Shown here in pieces: positions 27,310 to 35,511 of a stretch of DNA of 64,000 nt. Under the pieces are notes generated by a model. It made no database searches. It saw only the letters and a list, made by a program, of their open reading frames with translations, and had not been told where the DNA came from. This stretch comes from Streptomyces sp. NRRL WC-3626. GTDB taxonomy: Bacteria; Actinomycetota; Actinomycetes; Streptomycetales; Streptomycetaceae. The stretch lies in NCBI RefSeq assembly GCF_000718785.1, contig NZ_JOCA01000014.1, positions 62,001 through 126,000 of the forward strand. Reading direction: 5' to 3'. Every line of letters starts with the position of its first letter. The first letter of the stretch is position 1. The translations under genes were made by a program, and so were the position numbers.

Positions 27310-28878
27310 TCAGCTCTCCCCGGCCTCCAGGACCGCCATGGCCGCGTTGTGTCCCGGTACGCCGCTCACCCCGCCGCCGCGCACGGCGCCCGCGCCGCAC
27401 AGCAGGACGTTGGCGTGCCGGGTCTCCACGCCCCAGCGGCCGGTGCCGTCCTGGGCGTAGGGCCAGGACAGTTCGCGGTGGAAGATGTTGCCGCCGGGCA
27501 GGCCGAGGTCACGTTCCAGGTCCAGCGGGGTCCGGGCCTCCAGACAGGGGCGGCCGTCGGCGTCGGTGGCCAGGCAGTCGGCGAGGGGCTCGGCGAGGTG
27601 CGCGTCGAACTGGGCGAGCGTCGACTTCAGCAGTTCCTCGCGCACGGCGTCGTTGTCCCGTGCGAACAGCCGGGCGGGGGTGTGCAGTCCGAACAGGGTG
27701 AGTGTCTGGTAGCCGCGTGCGGCCAGGTCGGGGCCGAGGATCGTGGGGTCGGTGAGGGAGTGGCAGTAGATCTCCGAGGGCGGGACGGCGGGCAGCTCGC
27801 CGGCGGCGGCCTGGGCGTGCGCGGCGGCCAGCTGTCCGTATCCCTCGGCGATGTGGAAGGTGCCGGCGAACGCCTCGCGCGGGTCGACGGAGGTGTCGCG
27901 CAGCCGGGGCAGCCGCTTGAGCAGCATGTTCACCTTGAGCTGGGCGCCTTCGGCGGGCGGTGGGGGCGTGTCACCGGTGAGGGCCGCCAGTTCGCGCGGC
28001 GAGGCGTTCACCAGGACGTGCCGTGCGGCGGCGACGCCCTCGCCGCCGGCGGTGCGGTGGGTGACCTCGGCGGTGCGGCCGTCGGTGTCGATGCGCACCG
28101 CGCGGTGGCCGGTGGCGATGACCGCGCCGGCCGCGCGGGCGGCGTCGGCGAGGGCGTCGGTGAGGGCGCCCATGCCGCCGACCGGGACGTCCCAGGTGCC
28201 GGTGCCGCCGCCGATGACGTGGTAGAGGAAGCAGCGGTTCTGTGCGAGGGACGGGTCGTGGGCGTCGGCGAAGGTGCCGATGAGGGCGTCGGTGAGGACC
28301 ACGCCGCGCACCAGGTCGTCACGGAAGCGCTCCTCGACGGCGGCGCCGATGGGTTCCTCGAAGAGGGTGCGCCAGGCCTCGTCGTCGCCGACGGTGCGGC
28401 GCAGTCCGTCGCGGGTGGGCAGGGGCTCGGTGAGGGTCGGGAAGACGGTGCGGGCGACACGGCCCGTCATCTCGTAGAAGCGCCGCCAGGCCGCGTACTC
28501 GCCGTCGGATCCGGTGAGCCGGGCGAAGGCCTCGCGGGTGCGCCGCTCGCCGCCGCCGACGAGCAGTCCGGTGGGCCGTCCGTCGCGTTCGGCGGGGGTG
28601 TACGAGGAGATGGTGCGGGTGCGCAGCCGGAAGTCGAGACCGAGATCCTTGACGATCTTCCGCGGCAGCAGGCTGACCAGGTACGAGTACCGGGAGAGCC
28701 GGGCGTCGACGCCGGTGAACGGACGGGTGGACACCGCCGCCCCGCCGGTGTGGTCCAGCCGCTCGAGGACCAGTACGGAGCGCCCGGCGCGGGCGAGGTA
28801 GGCGGCGGCGACGAGACCGTTGTGGCCGCCGCCGACGATGACGGCGTCGTAGGTCCGGGTTCCCTCGGGTGCGGTCAT
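27310..28878 (-). CDS. FAD-dependent oxidoreductase (phytoene-desaturase/PYROXD2-like)
   Basis: A 522-residue flavoprotein of the CrtI/PYROXD2 superfamily. The N-terminal FAD Rossmann motif V-I-V-G-G-G-H-N-G-L-V-A-A-A-Y-L-A is followed by L-E-R-L-D-H-T-G-G-A-A. The C-terminal FAD-contact segment reads L-L-C-G-A-G-A-V-R-G-G-G-V-S-G-V-P-G-H-N-A-A. No carotenoid synthase gene is nearby, so a carotenoid role is not supported. The ATG at 28878 has AAGGA 2 nt upstream. It is 48 nt downstream of the copper-storage-like gene and may be cotranscribed. Confidence 0.85.
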   Translation of the reverse strand: MTAPEGTRTYDAVIVGGGHNGLVAAAYLARAGRSVLVLERLDHTGGAAVSTRPFTGVDARLSRYSYLVSLLPRKIVKDLGLDFRLRTRTISSYTPAERDGRPTGLLVGGGERRTREAFARLTGSDGEYAAWRRFYEMTGRVARTVFPTLTEPLPTRDGLRRTVGDDEAWRTLFEEPIGAAVEERFRDDLVRGVVLTDALIGTFADAHDPSLAQNRCFLYHVIGGGTGTWDVPVGGMGALTDALADAARAAGAVIATGHRAVRIDTDGRTAEVTHRTAGGEGVAAARHVLVNASPRELAALTGDTPPPPAEGAQLKVNMLLKRLPRLRDTSVDPREAFAGTFHIAEGYGQLAAAHAQAAAGELPAVPPSEIYCHSLTDPTILGPDLAARGYQTLTLFGLHTPARLFARDNDAVREELLKSTLAQFDAHLAEPLADCLATDADGRPCLEARTPLDLERDLGLPGGNIFHRELSWPYAQDGTGRWGVETRHANVLLCGAGAVRGGGVSGVPGHNAAMAVLEAGES

Positions 28879-28926
28879 GGTCCTTCGTAACACGCGCTGA
28901 TCGGCGGCGGCCAGATGCCGCCCGCC

Positions 28927-29298
28927 TCAGTCGAGGGTGGCGAGGAACTCGGTGCAGGCCCGTGCGCAGGCACGGCAGGACTCGGCCGTCTGCCCGGCCC
29001 CGGAGTGGGTGTCGAAGGCCTGCGCGCTCTCCAGGCACACCTGCCGGCACCACTCCACCTGGACGCGGATGATCTCCTCGTCCACCTGGTTCTGCTCGGA
29101 CAGCACCCGGCAGGTCGCGTCGCAGACCTCCGCGCACATGATGCCCTTGCGCCGTACGAGTTCCTGGTTCTCCGTGCCGTCGGGGTCCACGAGGCTCGCC
29201 CGCGTCGCGCAGGCCCTGGCGCATTCGGTGCATGCCTGGGCGCACGCGAACCGGTCCTCCAGGAACCGGAACAGCTCCTTCTGCGATGTCGTCGTCAC
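28927..29298 (-). CDS. Cys-rich four-helix copper-storage-like protein (Csp/DUF326)
   Basis: A 123-residue cytosolic four-helix bundle lined with Cys. The spacings are C-A-Q-A-C-T-E-C-A-R-A-C, C-A-E-V-C-D-A-T-C, C-R-Q-V-C and C-R-A-C-A-R-A-C. This matches Csp3-like copper-storage proteins, which bind many Cu(I) ions to cysteines inside the bundle. There is no signal peptide, so it is cytosolic. GTG at 29298 is the plausible start; the longer frame is proline/arginine noise. Confidence 0.9.
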   Translation of the reverse strand: MTTTSQKELFRFLEDRFACAQACTECARACATRASLVDPDGTENQELVRRKGIMCAEVCDATCRVLSEQNQVDEEIIRVQVEWCRQVCLESAQAFDTHSGAGQTAESCRACARACTEFLATLD

Positions 29299-29386
29299 AC
29301 CGCGCGGGTAGCCGCCGCCCCGGCGGCCAAACACACGCGGCCGGGGCGGGCGGGTTCGCGGACGGGGCCGGGGGTACCCGCCCGCC

Positions 29387-29767
29387 ATGATGAACTCCGC
29401 GTGGATGGAAACGGCCGACCTCGCCGCGGGCCGCGGCGCCCTCGGTACCGGGCTGGTGGTGGCGGGACTGGTGGTCCTGGCGCTGCTGATCGGCATGTTC
29501 GTCTTCGGCAGCCGCCGGGTCAGGAACAGCACGGTGCGCCGGCCCCGCCCCGAGGAGCAGCCCCGGATGCCCGAGGGCGGCCCGGTCCGGGAGGTGCGGG
29601 AGCACCGCGAGGCCGACGAGGTGCCCCGCGACGGCGAGCGCCGGATGCCGCACGAGCTCAAGGGGAACGGCACCGTCGGCAGCCGCACCAGCGCCTCGCA
29701 GGAGCGGCCGCGCTGGGACGAGGGCGGCAGCGGCGGGTTCGGCAGCGGCGGTCCGGGCCACCACTGA
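29387..29767 (+). CDS. DUF6479-like single-pass membrane protein
   Basis: A 126-residue protein with one membrane helix (about 18-40: G-L-V-V-A-G-L-V-V-L-A-L-L-I-G-M-F-V-F), then G-S-R-R-V and a long charged, Pro/Arg/Glu-rich cytosolic tail ending in a Gly/Ser stretch. The pattern matches DUF6479, small Streptomyces membrane proteins of unknown role. It is divergent from the copper-storage-like gene with 88 bp between them. Confidence 0.75.
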   Translation: MMNSAWMETADLAAGRGALGTGLVVAGLVVLALLIGMFVFGSRRVRNSTVRRPRPEEQPRMPEGGPVREVREHREADEVPRDGERRMPHELKGNGTVGSRTSASQERPRWDEGGSGGFGSGGPGHH

Positions 29768-29945
29768 CGCGGGGGCGCCCCGGCATCCGGGTCAGGGGGC
29801 GGGTCGTACGTCCGTCGAGGGCGGACGGCCCGCCCCTTTCGCATGTCCGGGGGTGAGGTGGATCACAGCGCTTCGGTGCATCGTTTCGCCCTGCCGTGAG
29901 TCTTTGTCTGAGGTGTGAGGGCTTTTCGGACACGGGGCGGTGGGG

Positions 29946-30452
29946 ATGGAGCGGTTTCGGGTGGACGGCTTCGACGAGTTCGTCGCTGCCCGCTGGTCGG
30001 CGCTGCTCCATGTCGCGCGGCTGCTCACCGGCGGCGACCGGCAGCGCGCCGAGGACCTCGTGCAGGAGGCCCTGGTGAAACTGTGGTTCGTCTGGCCGAA
30101 GATCGCCGAGCAGGCCCCGGAGGCGTATGTGCGCACGGTGCTGGTGCGGATGGCGGCCCGGTCCGCCCGCCGGCGCTGGTGGGGGGAGCGTCCGGTGGGC
30201 GAGCTGCCCGACCGGCCCGGACCGGGCGACCTGTCCTCGGCCGTCGCGGAGCGTTCGCGGCTGGAGGCCGCGCTGGCCCAGCTGCCGCCCCGGCAACGGG
30301 CGGCGGTGGTGCTGCGCTACTGCGAGGACCTGCCCGAGAGCCAGGTGGCGCATGCTCTCGGCTGTCCGGTGGGCACCGCGCGCTCGCACGCTTCGCGCGG
30401 TGTGGCGCGGCTGCGGCTGATCCTGTCCGGGACCGTCGGGGCCGTGGGGTGA
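29946..30452 (+). CDS. ECF-type sigma factor (SigE family)
   Basis: A 168-residue extracytoplasmic-function sigma factor of the actinobacterial SigE-family type. Region 2 shows A-E-D-L-V-Q-E-A-L-V-K-L-W (about 38-50). Region 4 is L-P-P-R-Q-R-A-A-V-V-L-R-Y-C-E-D-L ... G-T-A-R-S-H-A-S-R-G (about 104-150). The ATG at 29946 or GTG at 29940 could start it. It is followed 11 nt later by a membrane protein that is its likely partner. Confidence 0.93.
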   Translation: MERFRVDGFDEFVAARWSALLHVARLLTGGDRQRAEDLVQEALVKLWFVWPKIAEQAPEAYVRTVLVRMAARSARRRWWGERPVGELPDRPGPGDLSSAVAERSRLEAALAQLPPRQRAAVVLRYCEDLPESQVAHALGCPVGTARSHASRGVARLRLILSGTVGAVG

Positions 30453-30463
30453 GGGGAGAGGCG

Positions 30464-30937
30464 ATGGACGACTTCGAGCACGAGCTGACCCGCATGATGC
30501 GCGACTCCCGGCAGCCGGATCCCTTCCGGGCCGAGCAGCGGGAGCGCCTGTACGAGGGCATCCGGGTCCGCCGCAGGTCCCGGATGCTGTGGCGGGCCGG
30601 CGGCTCCGCGCTCGCGGTGGCCGGGCTGAGCGTCGTACTGGCGCTGCTGCCCGGCACCGGCTCCCGGTCCGCGCCCGCCGACCGCGGGCCCCTGCCGACG
30701 ACGGGGCCGACGGCGGGGCCCACTCCTCCCCCGGTCCGCCCCTCGCCGACGACGGCCCCGAGCACGTCGAAGCCGCCCGCGGGGCCCACCTCCACCACGA
30801 GCGCCGGCACCCCCGGGTACGCCCCCACGCCGACCTCGCGTCCGCCGGACGCCGGAATGTCCACGACGTCCGCACCGCCGCCCACGCAACCGGCACGGGG
30901 GCCCTCCCCCTCTTTCACGGAGGGCGGCAGCGACTAG
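30464..30937 (+). CDS. Single-pass membrane protein, putative sigma partner
   Basis: A 157-residue protein: a hydrophilic N-terminal domain (about 1-40), one helix (about 48-65), then an extracellular Pro/Thr/Ser-rich tail of about 90 residues. The gene order (sigma then a protein with one helix and a short cytosolic domain) is that of ECF anti-sigma factors. There is no zinc-binding HxxxCxxC motif, so this is inference from context. GAGGGGAGAG precedes the ATG. Confidence 0.72.
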   Translation: MDDFEHELTRMMRDSRQPDPFRAEQRERLYEGIRVRRRSRMLWRAGGSALAVAGLSVVLALLPGTGSRSAPADRGPLPTTGPTAGPTPPPVRPSPTTAPSTSKPPAGPTSTTSAGTPGYAPTPTSRPPDAGMSTTSAPPPTQPARGPSPSFTEGGSD

Positions 30938-31000
30938 CCTCTCTTCGCCCGCCCCGGGCCCCGTCATGCACATACGCGCCGGAAAGAGACCCCACCCGTC

Positions 31001-32284
31001 ATGAGAACCGCGAGGCGGTCGGCCGCCGCCGACCGCAGCTCGTCCGCAGCGCGGCTGCCGCGCCGGGCGCCGCTGCCCGCGCACCATCAGGAACCCGTCC
31101 TGGACGTGGTCGTGCCCGTGTACAACGAGGAGAACGACCTGGAGTCCTGTGTCCGGCGGCTCCACGCGCACCTCGCGGAGACGTTCCCGTACCCGTTCCG
31201 GATCACCGTCGCGGACAACGCCAGCACGGACGGCACCCCGGCGATCGCGGAGCGGCTGGCGCGGGAGCTGCCGGCGACGGAGTGGATACGGCTGGCCGAG
31301 AAGGGCCGCGGCCGGGCGCTGCACACCGCCTGGTCCCGGTCGTCGGCTCCGGTGCTCGCCTATCTGGACGTGGACCTGTCCACCGATCTCGCGGCCCTGC
31401 TGCCGCTGGTGGCGCCTTTGATCTCGGGGCACTCGGACATCGCCATCGGCACCCGGCTGGCCCGTGGCTCGCGGGTGGTGCGCGGACCCAAGCGGGAGAT
31501 CATCTCCCGCTGCTACAACGGGCTGCTGCGCGGCACGCTCGCCGTGCGGTTCAGCGACGCGCAGTGCGGTTTCAAGGCGGTACGGCGGGACGTGGCCGAG
31601 CGGCTGCTGCCGCTGGTGGAGGACCGGGGGTGGTTCTTCGACACCGAGCTGCTGGTGATCGCCGAGCGGGCCGGGCTGCGCATCCACGAGGTGCCGGTGG
31701 ACTGGGTGGACGACCCCGACAGCCGGGTCGACATCCTCGCGACGGCGCTGGCGGATCTGCGCGGCATGGCCCGCCTCGGCCGTGCGCTGGCCGGCGGCCG
31801 GCTGCCGCTGGCGGCGCTGCGCCGCCCGGAGGAGCTGGACGAGGCGGCCGGGCTGCCGCCCGCGCTGGTCCCCCAGATGCTGCGCTTCGCCGCCGTCGGG
31901 GTCGCCAGCACCCTGTTCTACCTGCTGCTCTACAGTCTGCTGCGGCCCGCCGCGGGGGCTCAGGCGGCCAACGCGCTCGCCCTCCTCGCCAGCGCCGTCG
32001 CCAACACGGCCGCCAACCGGCGGCTCACCTTCGGGGTGCGCGGGCGCGACGGGGTGCTGCGCCATCAGCTCAAGGGCCTCGCGGCCTTCCTGGTGGGTCT
32101 CACCCTCACCAGCGGTTCGCTGGCGCTGCTGCACCGCACGGCGCCCGACGCCGGGTCCCGGGTGGAGTTGCTGACACTGATCGCCGCCAACCTCGCCGCG
32201 ACCCTGCTGCGCTTCCTTCTGCTGCGGGCCTGGGTGTTCCCCGGCCGCCGCTCCCGCCGTACGACAGGATCCTCCGCCTCATGA
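31001..32284 (+). CDS. GT2 dolichol-phosphate-sugar synthase-like protein fused to GtrA domain
   Basis: A 427-residue fusion. Residues about 30-260 are a GT2 glycosyltransferase: V-V-V-P-V-Y-N-E-E-N-D-L at the start, D-V-D-L-S-T as the DxD-like metal motif, and D-A-Q-C-G-F-K typical of polyprenyl-phosphate sugar synthases. Residues about 285-410 form a GtrA-like membrane domain of four helices (F-A-A-V-G-V-A-S-T ... A-N-R-R-L-T-F). It likely makes a polyprenyl-P-sugar and delivers it across the membrane. The stop overlaps the next gene (ATGA), so they form an operon. Confidence 0.9.
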   Translation: MRTARRSAAADRSSSAARLPRRAPLPAHHQEPVLDVVVPVYNEENDLESCVRRLHAHLAETFPYPFRITVADNASTDGTPAIAERLARELPATEWIRLAEKGRGRALHTAWSRSSAPVLAYLDVDLSTDLAALLPLVAPLISGHSDIAIGTRLARGSRVVRGPKREIISRCYNGLLRGTLAVRFSDAQCGFKAVRRDVAERLLPLVEDRGWFFDTELLVIAERAGLRIHEVPVDWVDDPDSRVDILATALADLRGMARLGRALAGGRLPLAALRRPEELDEAAGLPPALVPQMLRFAAVGVASTLFYLLLYSLLRPAAGAQAANALALLASAVANTAANRRLTFGVRGRDGVLRHQLKGLAAFLVGLTLTSGSLALLHRTAPDAGSRVELLTLIAANLAATLLRFLLLRAWVFPGRRSRRTTGSSAS

Positions 32285-33558
32285 CGACCGCCCCGACCAG
32301 CCAGGCCGGACCGGCCCCGACGCCGGTGCCCCGCCCGGACACGGCATCGCCCCCGGACTCCCCCGGCCTGCGTGAGCGGCTGCGCCGCGCCGCCGCGCAC
32401 TACGGGCCCGTCCTCGCGGTGTACGGCGTGCTGAAGCTCACGGGCTTCGCCGTCTTCATGTACCTGCTGGACTCGGCGGGCGACTTCCGCGGGAAGAACC
32501 CGCGGTTCGGCGGCGGCGCCCACACCTGGGACGTGCTGGGCAGCTGGGACGGCTGGTGGTACCAGCAGATCGCCCTGCACGGCTACGACCCGGCGCTGGA
32601 GCCGATACCCGGCGCCACCGGGCTGATCACCCTCCATGGCAACTCGGCGGCGTTCTTCCCGCTGTACCCGGCGCTGATGCGGCTGGTCTCGGAGGTCACC
32701 GGGCTGGGCCCGTACGGCGCCGGCATGACGGTGTCGGTCGTGTTCTCGTTCGTCGCGGCGCTCGGCGTCTACGCCGTCACCGCTCACCTCGGCGGACGCA
32801 GGGCCGGTCTGATCGCCGCCGGACTGTGGGCGGTGTGGCCGGGTTCCGGGTCGGAGTGGGCGGTGTACTCCGAGTCCGTGTACACGGCGCTGGCCGCCTG
32901 GGCCTGTTACGCCGTGCTGACCCGCCGCTGGCTCACCGCCGGGGTGCTGACGTTCACCGCCGGGCTGGCCCGGCCCACCGCCGTCACCCTGGTCGCCGCC
33001 CTCGCCGTGGCCGGGCTGTTCGCGGTGCTGCGCCGCGAGGAGGGCATTCGCCGCCCGCTGATCGCGGTGGCGATCGCCCCGCTGGGCGTGGCCGGCTATC
33101 TGGGCTGGGTGGGCTACCGGATGGGCGACTGGGGCGGCTACAACAAGCTCCAGGACGGCGCCTGGGCTCATAAGTTCGACTGGGGCCGGCACAGCCTCGA
33201 CGTGCTCACCTCCGTCCCCGTCGGCCGCCACGACTACCGGTTCGCGATGCCGATGGAGGACATGATCGGGGTCGTGGTGGTGCTGCTGGTGCCGGTGCTG
33301 ACGGTGCTGCTGCTGCGGCTGCGTCCGCCCGCCGTGCTGGTGGTGTACACGGTGCTGTCGTATCTGATGGTGATGGCCACCCAGCAGTACTTCGGCAACG
33401 TCTCCCGCTATCTGCTCCCGCTGTTCCCGCTGTTCATCCCGCTCGCCCTGGCCATGCGCCGGCTGAAGTGGCCGTCGCTGGCCACGGTCCTGGGCACGGC
33501 GGCCCTGGCCTCCGGTTCGTACGCCGGTTACGTGCTGTTCGAACTGGGCGTTCCGTAG
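32281..33558 (+). CDS. GT-C mannosyltransferase-like membrane protein (PIG-V type)
   Basis: A 425-residue polytopic membrane protein of about 9-11 helices. It resembles the mannosyltransferase (PIG-V/PF04188-like) family: W-D-G-W-W-Y-Q-Q-I-A near the N terminus with a conserved Asp, then F-F-P-L-Y-P-A-L-M-R. Such enzymes use polyprenyl-phosphate sugars on the outside of the membrane. Together with the preceding GT2-GtrA protein it forms a supply/use pair for wall-glycan decoration. Confidence 0.85.
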   Translation: MTTAPTSQAGPAPTPVPRPDTASPPDSPGLRERLRRAAAHYGPVLAVYGVLKLTGFAVFMYLLDSAGDFRGKNPRFGGGAHTWDVLGSWDGWWYQQIALHGYDPALEPIPGATGLITLHGNSAAFFPLYPALMRLVSEVTGLGPYGAGMTVSVVFSFVAALGVYAVTAHLGGRRAGLIAAGLWAVWPGSGSEWAVYSESVYTALAAWACYAVLTRRWLTAGVLTFTAGLARPTAVTLVAALAVAGLFAVLRREEGIRRPLIAVAIAPLGVAGYLGWVGYRMGDWGGYNKLQDGAWAHKFDWGRHSLDVLTSVPVGRHDYRFAMPMEDMIGVVVVLLVPVLTVLLLRLRPPAVLVVYTVLSYLMVMATQQYFGNVSRYLLPLFPLFIPLALAMRRLKWPSLATVLGTAALASGSYAGYVLFELGVP

Positions 33559-33570
33559 GGCGGCCGTTTC

Positions 33571-33605
33571 GGCCGGGCGGGCCCGGGGCACCCGGGGGCC
33601 CGGCC
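33571..33605 (+). terminator. Terminator-like GC hairpin
   Basis: Arms GGCCGGGC (33571-33578) and GCCCGGCC (33598-33605) enclose a further inner GGGCCCGGG/CCCGGG stem. It lies 13 bp after the mannosyltransferase stop and 17 bp before the formate dehydrogenase operon. Confidence 0.6.
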
Positions 33606-33622
33606 GAGCAGGAGGTCCCCGT

Positions 33623-34489
33623 ATGACGGACGACATCGCACGCGCCGCGGGACACACCGATCCGCCGCCGCGCATGGGCTTCTTCACGGACACCTCGGTG
33701 TGCATCGGCTGCAAGGCGTGCGAGGTGGCCTGCAAGGAGTGGAACGCCGTCCCCGAGGACGGTCTCGACCTCACCGGCATGTCGTACGACAACACACAGG
33801 GCCTCGGCGCGAGCACCTGGCGGCATGTGGCGTTCATCGAGCAGACCGCGCCGCCCGCCGGTCACGAGAACGTGGACGTCTTCGACGCGGCCCGCGGTCT
33901 CTCCGCCTCCGACACGCCCGGCGAACTGCGCTGGCTGATGTCCTCCGACGTGTGCAAGCACTGCACGCACGCCGCCTGTCTGGACGTGTGCCCGACCGGC
34001 TCCCTGTTCCGCACGGAGTTCGGCACGGTCGTCGTGCAGGAGGACATCTGCAACGGCTGCGGCTACTGCGTGCCCGCCTGCCCGTACGGCGTCATCGACC
34101 AGCGGCCGGGCGACGGGCGCGCCTGGAAGTGCACCCTGTGCTACGACCGGCTCGGTGAGGGCATGGAACCGGCCTGTGCCAAGGCCTGCCCGACCGACTC
34201 CATCCAGTTCGGCCCGCTGGACGAACTGCGGGAGCGCGCCGCCGGCCGGGTGGCGCAGCTGCACGCGGCGGGCACGGTCGACGCGCGCCTGTACGGCGAG
34301 GACCCGGGTGACGGGGTCGGCGGCGACGGCGCGTTCTTCCTGCTGCTGGACCAGCCGGAGGTGTACGGGCTGCCTCCCGACCCGGTCGTCACCACCCGTG
34401 ATCTGCCGGCCATGTGGCGGCACGCCGCGGCCGCCGGCGCCTCACTCGCCGCGCTGGCCGTGGCCAGCTTCGTCAGGAGGTCCCGATGA
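33623..34489 (+). CDS. fdhB: Formate dehydrogenase iron-sulfur subunit
   Basis: A 288-residue electron-transfer subunit with four [4Fe-4S] clusters. The Cys groups are C-I-G-C-K-A-C-E-V-A-C-K-E-W-N (about 27-41), C-K-H-C-T-H-A-A-C-L-D-V-C-P, C-N-G-C-G-Y-C-V-P-A-C-P and C-T-L-C ... C-A-K-A-C-P. The C terminus has a membrane-helix-like stretch (A-A-A-A-G-A-S-L-A-A-L-A-V-A-S-F-V). It passes electrons from the catalytic subunit to the NrfD subunit, as in FdnH. AGGAGG precedes the ATG. It is the first gene of the fdh operon, overlapping the next by 4 bp. Confidence 0.93.
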   Translation: MTDDIARAAGHTDPPPRMGFFTDTSVCIGCKACEVACKEWNAVPEDGLDLTGMSYDNTQGLGASTWRHVAFIEQTAPPAGHENVDVFDAARGLSASDTPGELRWLMSSDVCKHCTHAACLDVCPTGSLFRTEFGTVVVQEDICNGCGYCVPACPYGVIDQRPGDGRAWKCTLCYDRLGEGMEPACAKACPTDSIQFGPLDELRERAAGRVAQLHAAGTVDARLYGEDPGDGVGGDGAFFLLLDQPEVYGLPPDPVVTTRDLPAMWRHAAAAGASLAALAVASFVRRSR

Positions 34490-35445
34490 GCCGGTCCCGG
34501 GAAGGGTTCAAGGGCGGCGGGCGGCGCCGTGGACGCGGGGAGCGGGCCATGGTCCCGGACGCGGAGTTCTCCTCGTACTACGGCCGGCCGATCCTCAAGA
34601 AGCCCACCTGGAAGCTGCTGGACGTGGGCGGCTATCTCTTCCTCGGCGGTCTCGCCGGGGCCTCCTCGCTGCTGGCCGCCGGGGCGCAGCTCACCGCGCG
34701 GCCGGCGCTGGGCCGGACGGCGAAGGTGGGGGCGGCGGGGGCGATCTCCCTGTCGCTGGCCGCGCTGGTGCACGACCTGGGCCGGCCGGAACGGTTTCTG
34801 AACATGCTCCGTGTCATCAAGCCGACGTCGCCGCTGAACCTGGGGTCGTGGCTGCTGGCGGGCTACGCGCCGCTCACGATGGCGGCGGCCGCCGCCGACG
34901 TCGCGGGCAGGTACCGGACGGCGGGCGCCGCCGCGACGGGGTGCGCCGCCGCGCTCGGTCCGGCGGTGGCGACGTACACGGCCGTGCTGCTCGCCGACAC
35001 GGCCGTGCCGTCCTGGCACGCGGGCCACCGTGAGCTGCCGTTCGTGTTCGCCGGTTCCGGCGCCACGGCGGCGGCCGGCTGGGCGCTGCTGACGGCACCG
35101 GTGGACGAGGCGGGTCCGGCACGCCGTATGGCCGTCCTGGGCGCGGTGCTCGAGGTGGGCGCCTTCCGGCTGATGACGGGCCGCATGGGGCTGGTGGCCG
35201 AGCCCTACGAGGAGGGCCGGCCGCGTACGCTGCTGCGCACCGCCGAGGTGCTCACGGCCGGCGGGGCCGCGCTCGCCGCCTGCGCGGGCCGGCGCGGCCG
35301 GGCGCTCGCCGCCGTCGCCGGAACGGCCCTGCTGGCCGGCTCGGCGTGTCTGCGGCTCGGTGTGTTCCGGGCCGGGGTGGCCTCGGCCGAGGACCCGAAG
35401 TACACGGTCGTACCGCAGCGGGAGCGGCTCGAAGCCGCCGGATGA
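34486..35445 (+). CDS. NrfD-type membrane subunit of formate dehydrogenase
   Basis: A 319-residue polytopic protein of the NrfD/PsrC quinone-reducing family, with about eight helices. A hydrophilic N terminus (about 1-45) is followed by G-G-Y-L-F-L-G-G-L-A-G-A-S-S-L-L-A-A-G. Conserved polar residues include H-D-L-G-R-P-E-R-F near the second helix, a family signature. It anchors the Fe-S subunit and probably passes electrons to menaquinone. ATGA overlap with the Fe-S gene and AGGAGG show translational coupling. Confidence 0.9.
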   Translation: MSRSREGFKGGGRRRGRGERAMVPDAEFSSYYGRPILKKPTWKLLDVGGYLFLGGLAGASSLLAAGAQLTARPALGRTAKVGAAGAISLSLAALVHDLGRPERFLNMLRVIKPTSPLNLGSWLLAGYAPLTMAAAAADVAGRYRTAGAAATGCAAALGPAVATYTAVLLADTAVPSWHAGHRELPFVFAGSGATAAAGWALLTAPVDEAGPARRMAVLGAVLEVGAFRLMTGRMGLVAEPYEEGRPRTLLRTAEVLTAGGAALAACAGRRGRALAAVAGTALLAGSACLRLGVFRAGVASAEDPKYTVVPQRERLEAAG

Positions 35446-35511
35446 GGAATGGACCGCGGGCGGGCGGGTACTCCGCCACCGCCTACGGCACTTCCGGGAA
35501 GGGCGGGCGTC

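Noticed and set aside
27310..28878. Carotenoid desaturase
   Set aside because: It has the FAD motif but no crtE/crtB partner genes, and PYROXD2-like proteins share the fold.
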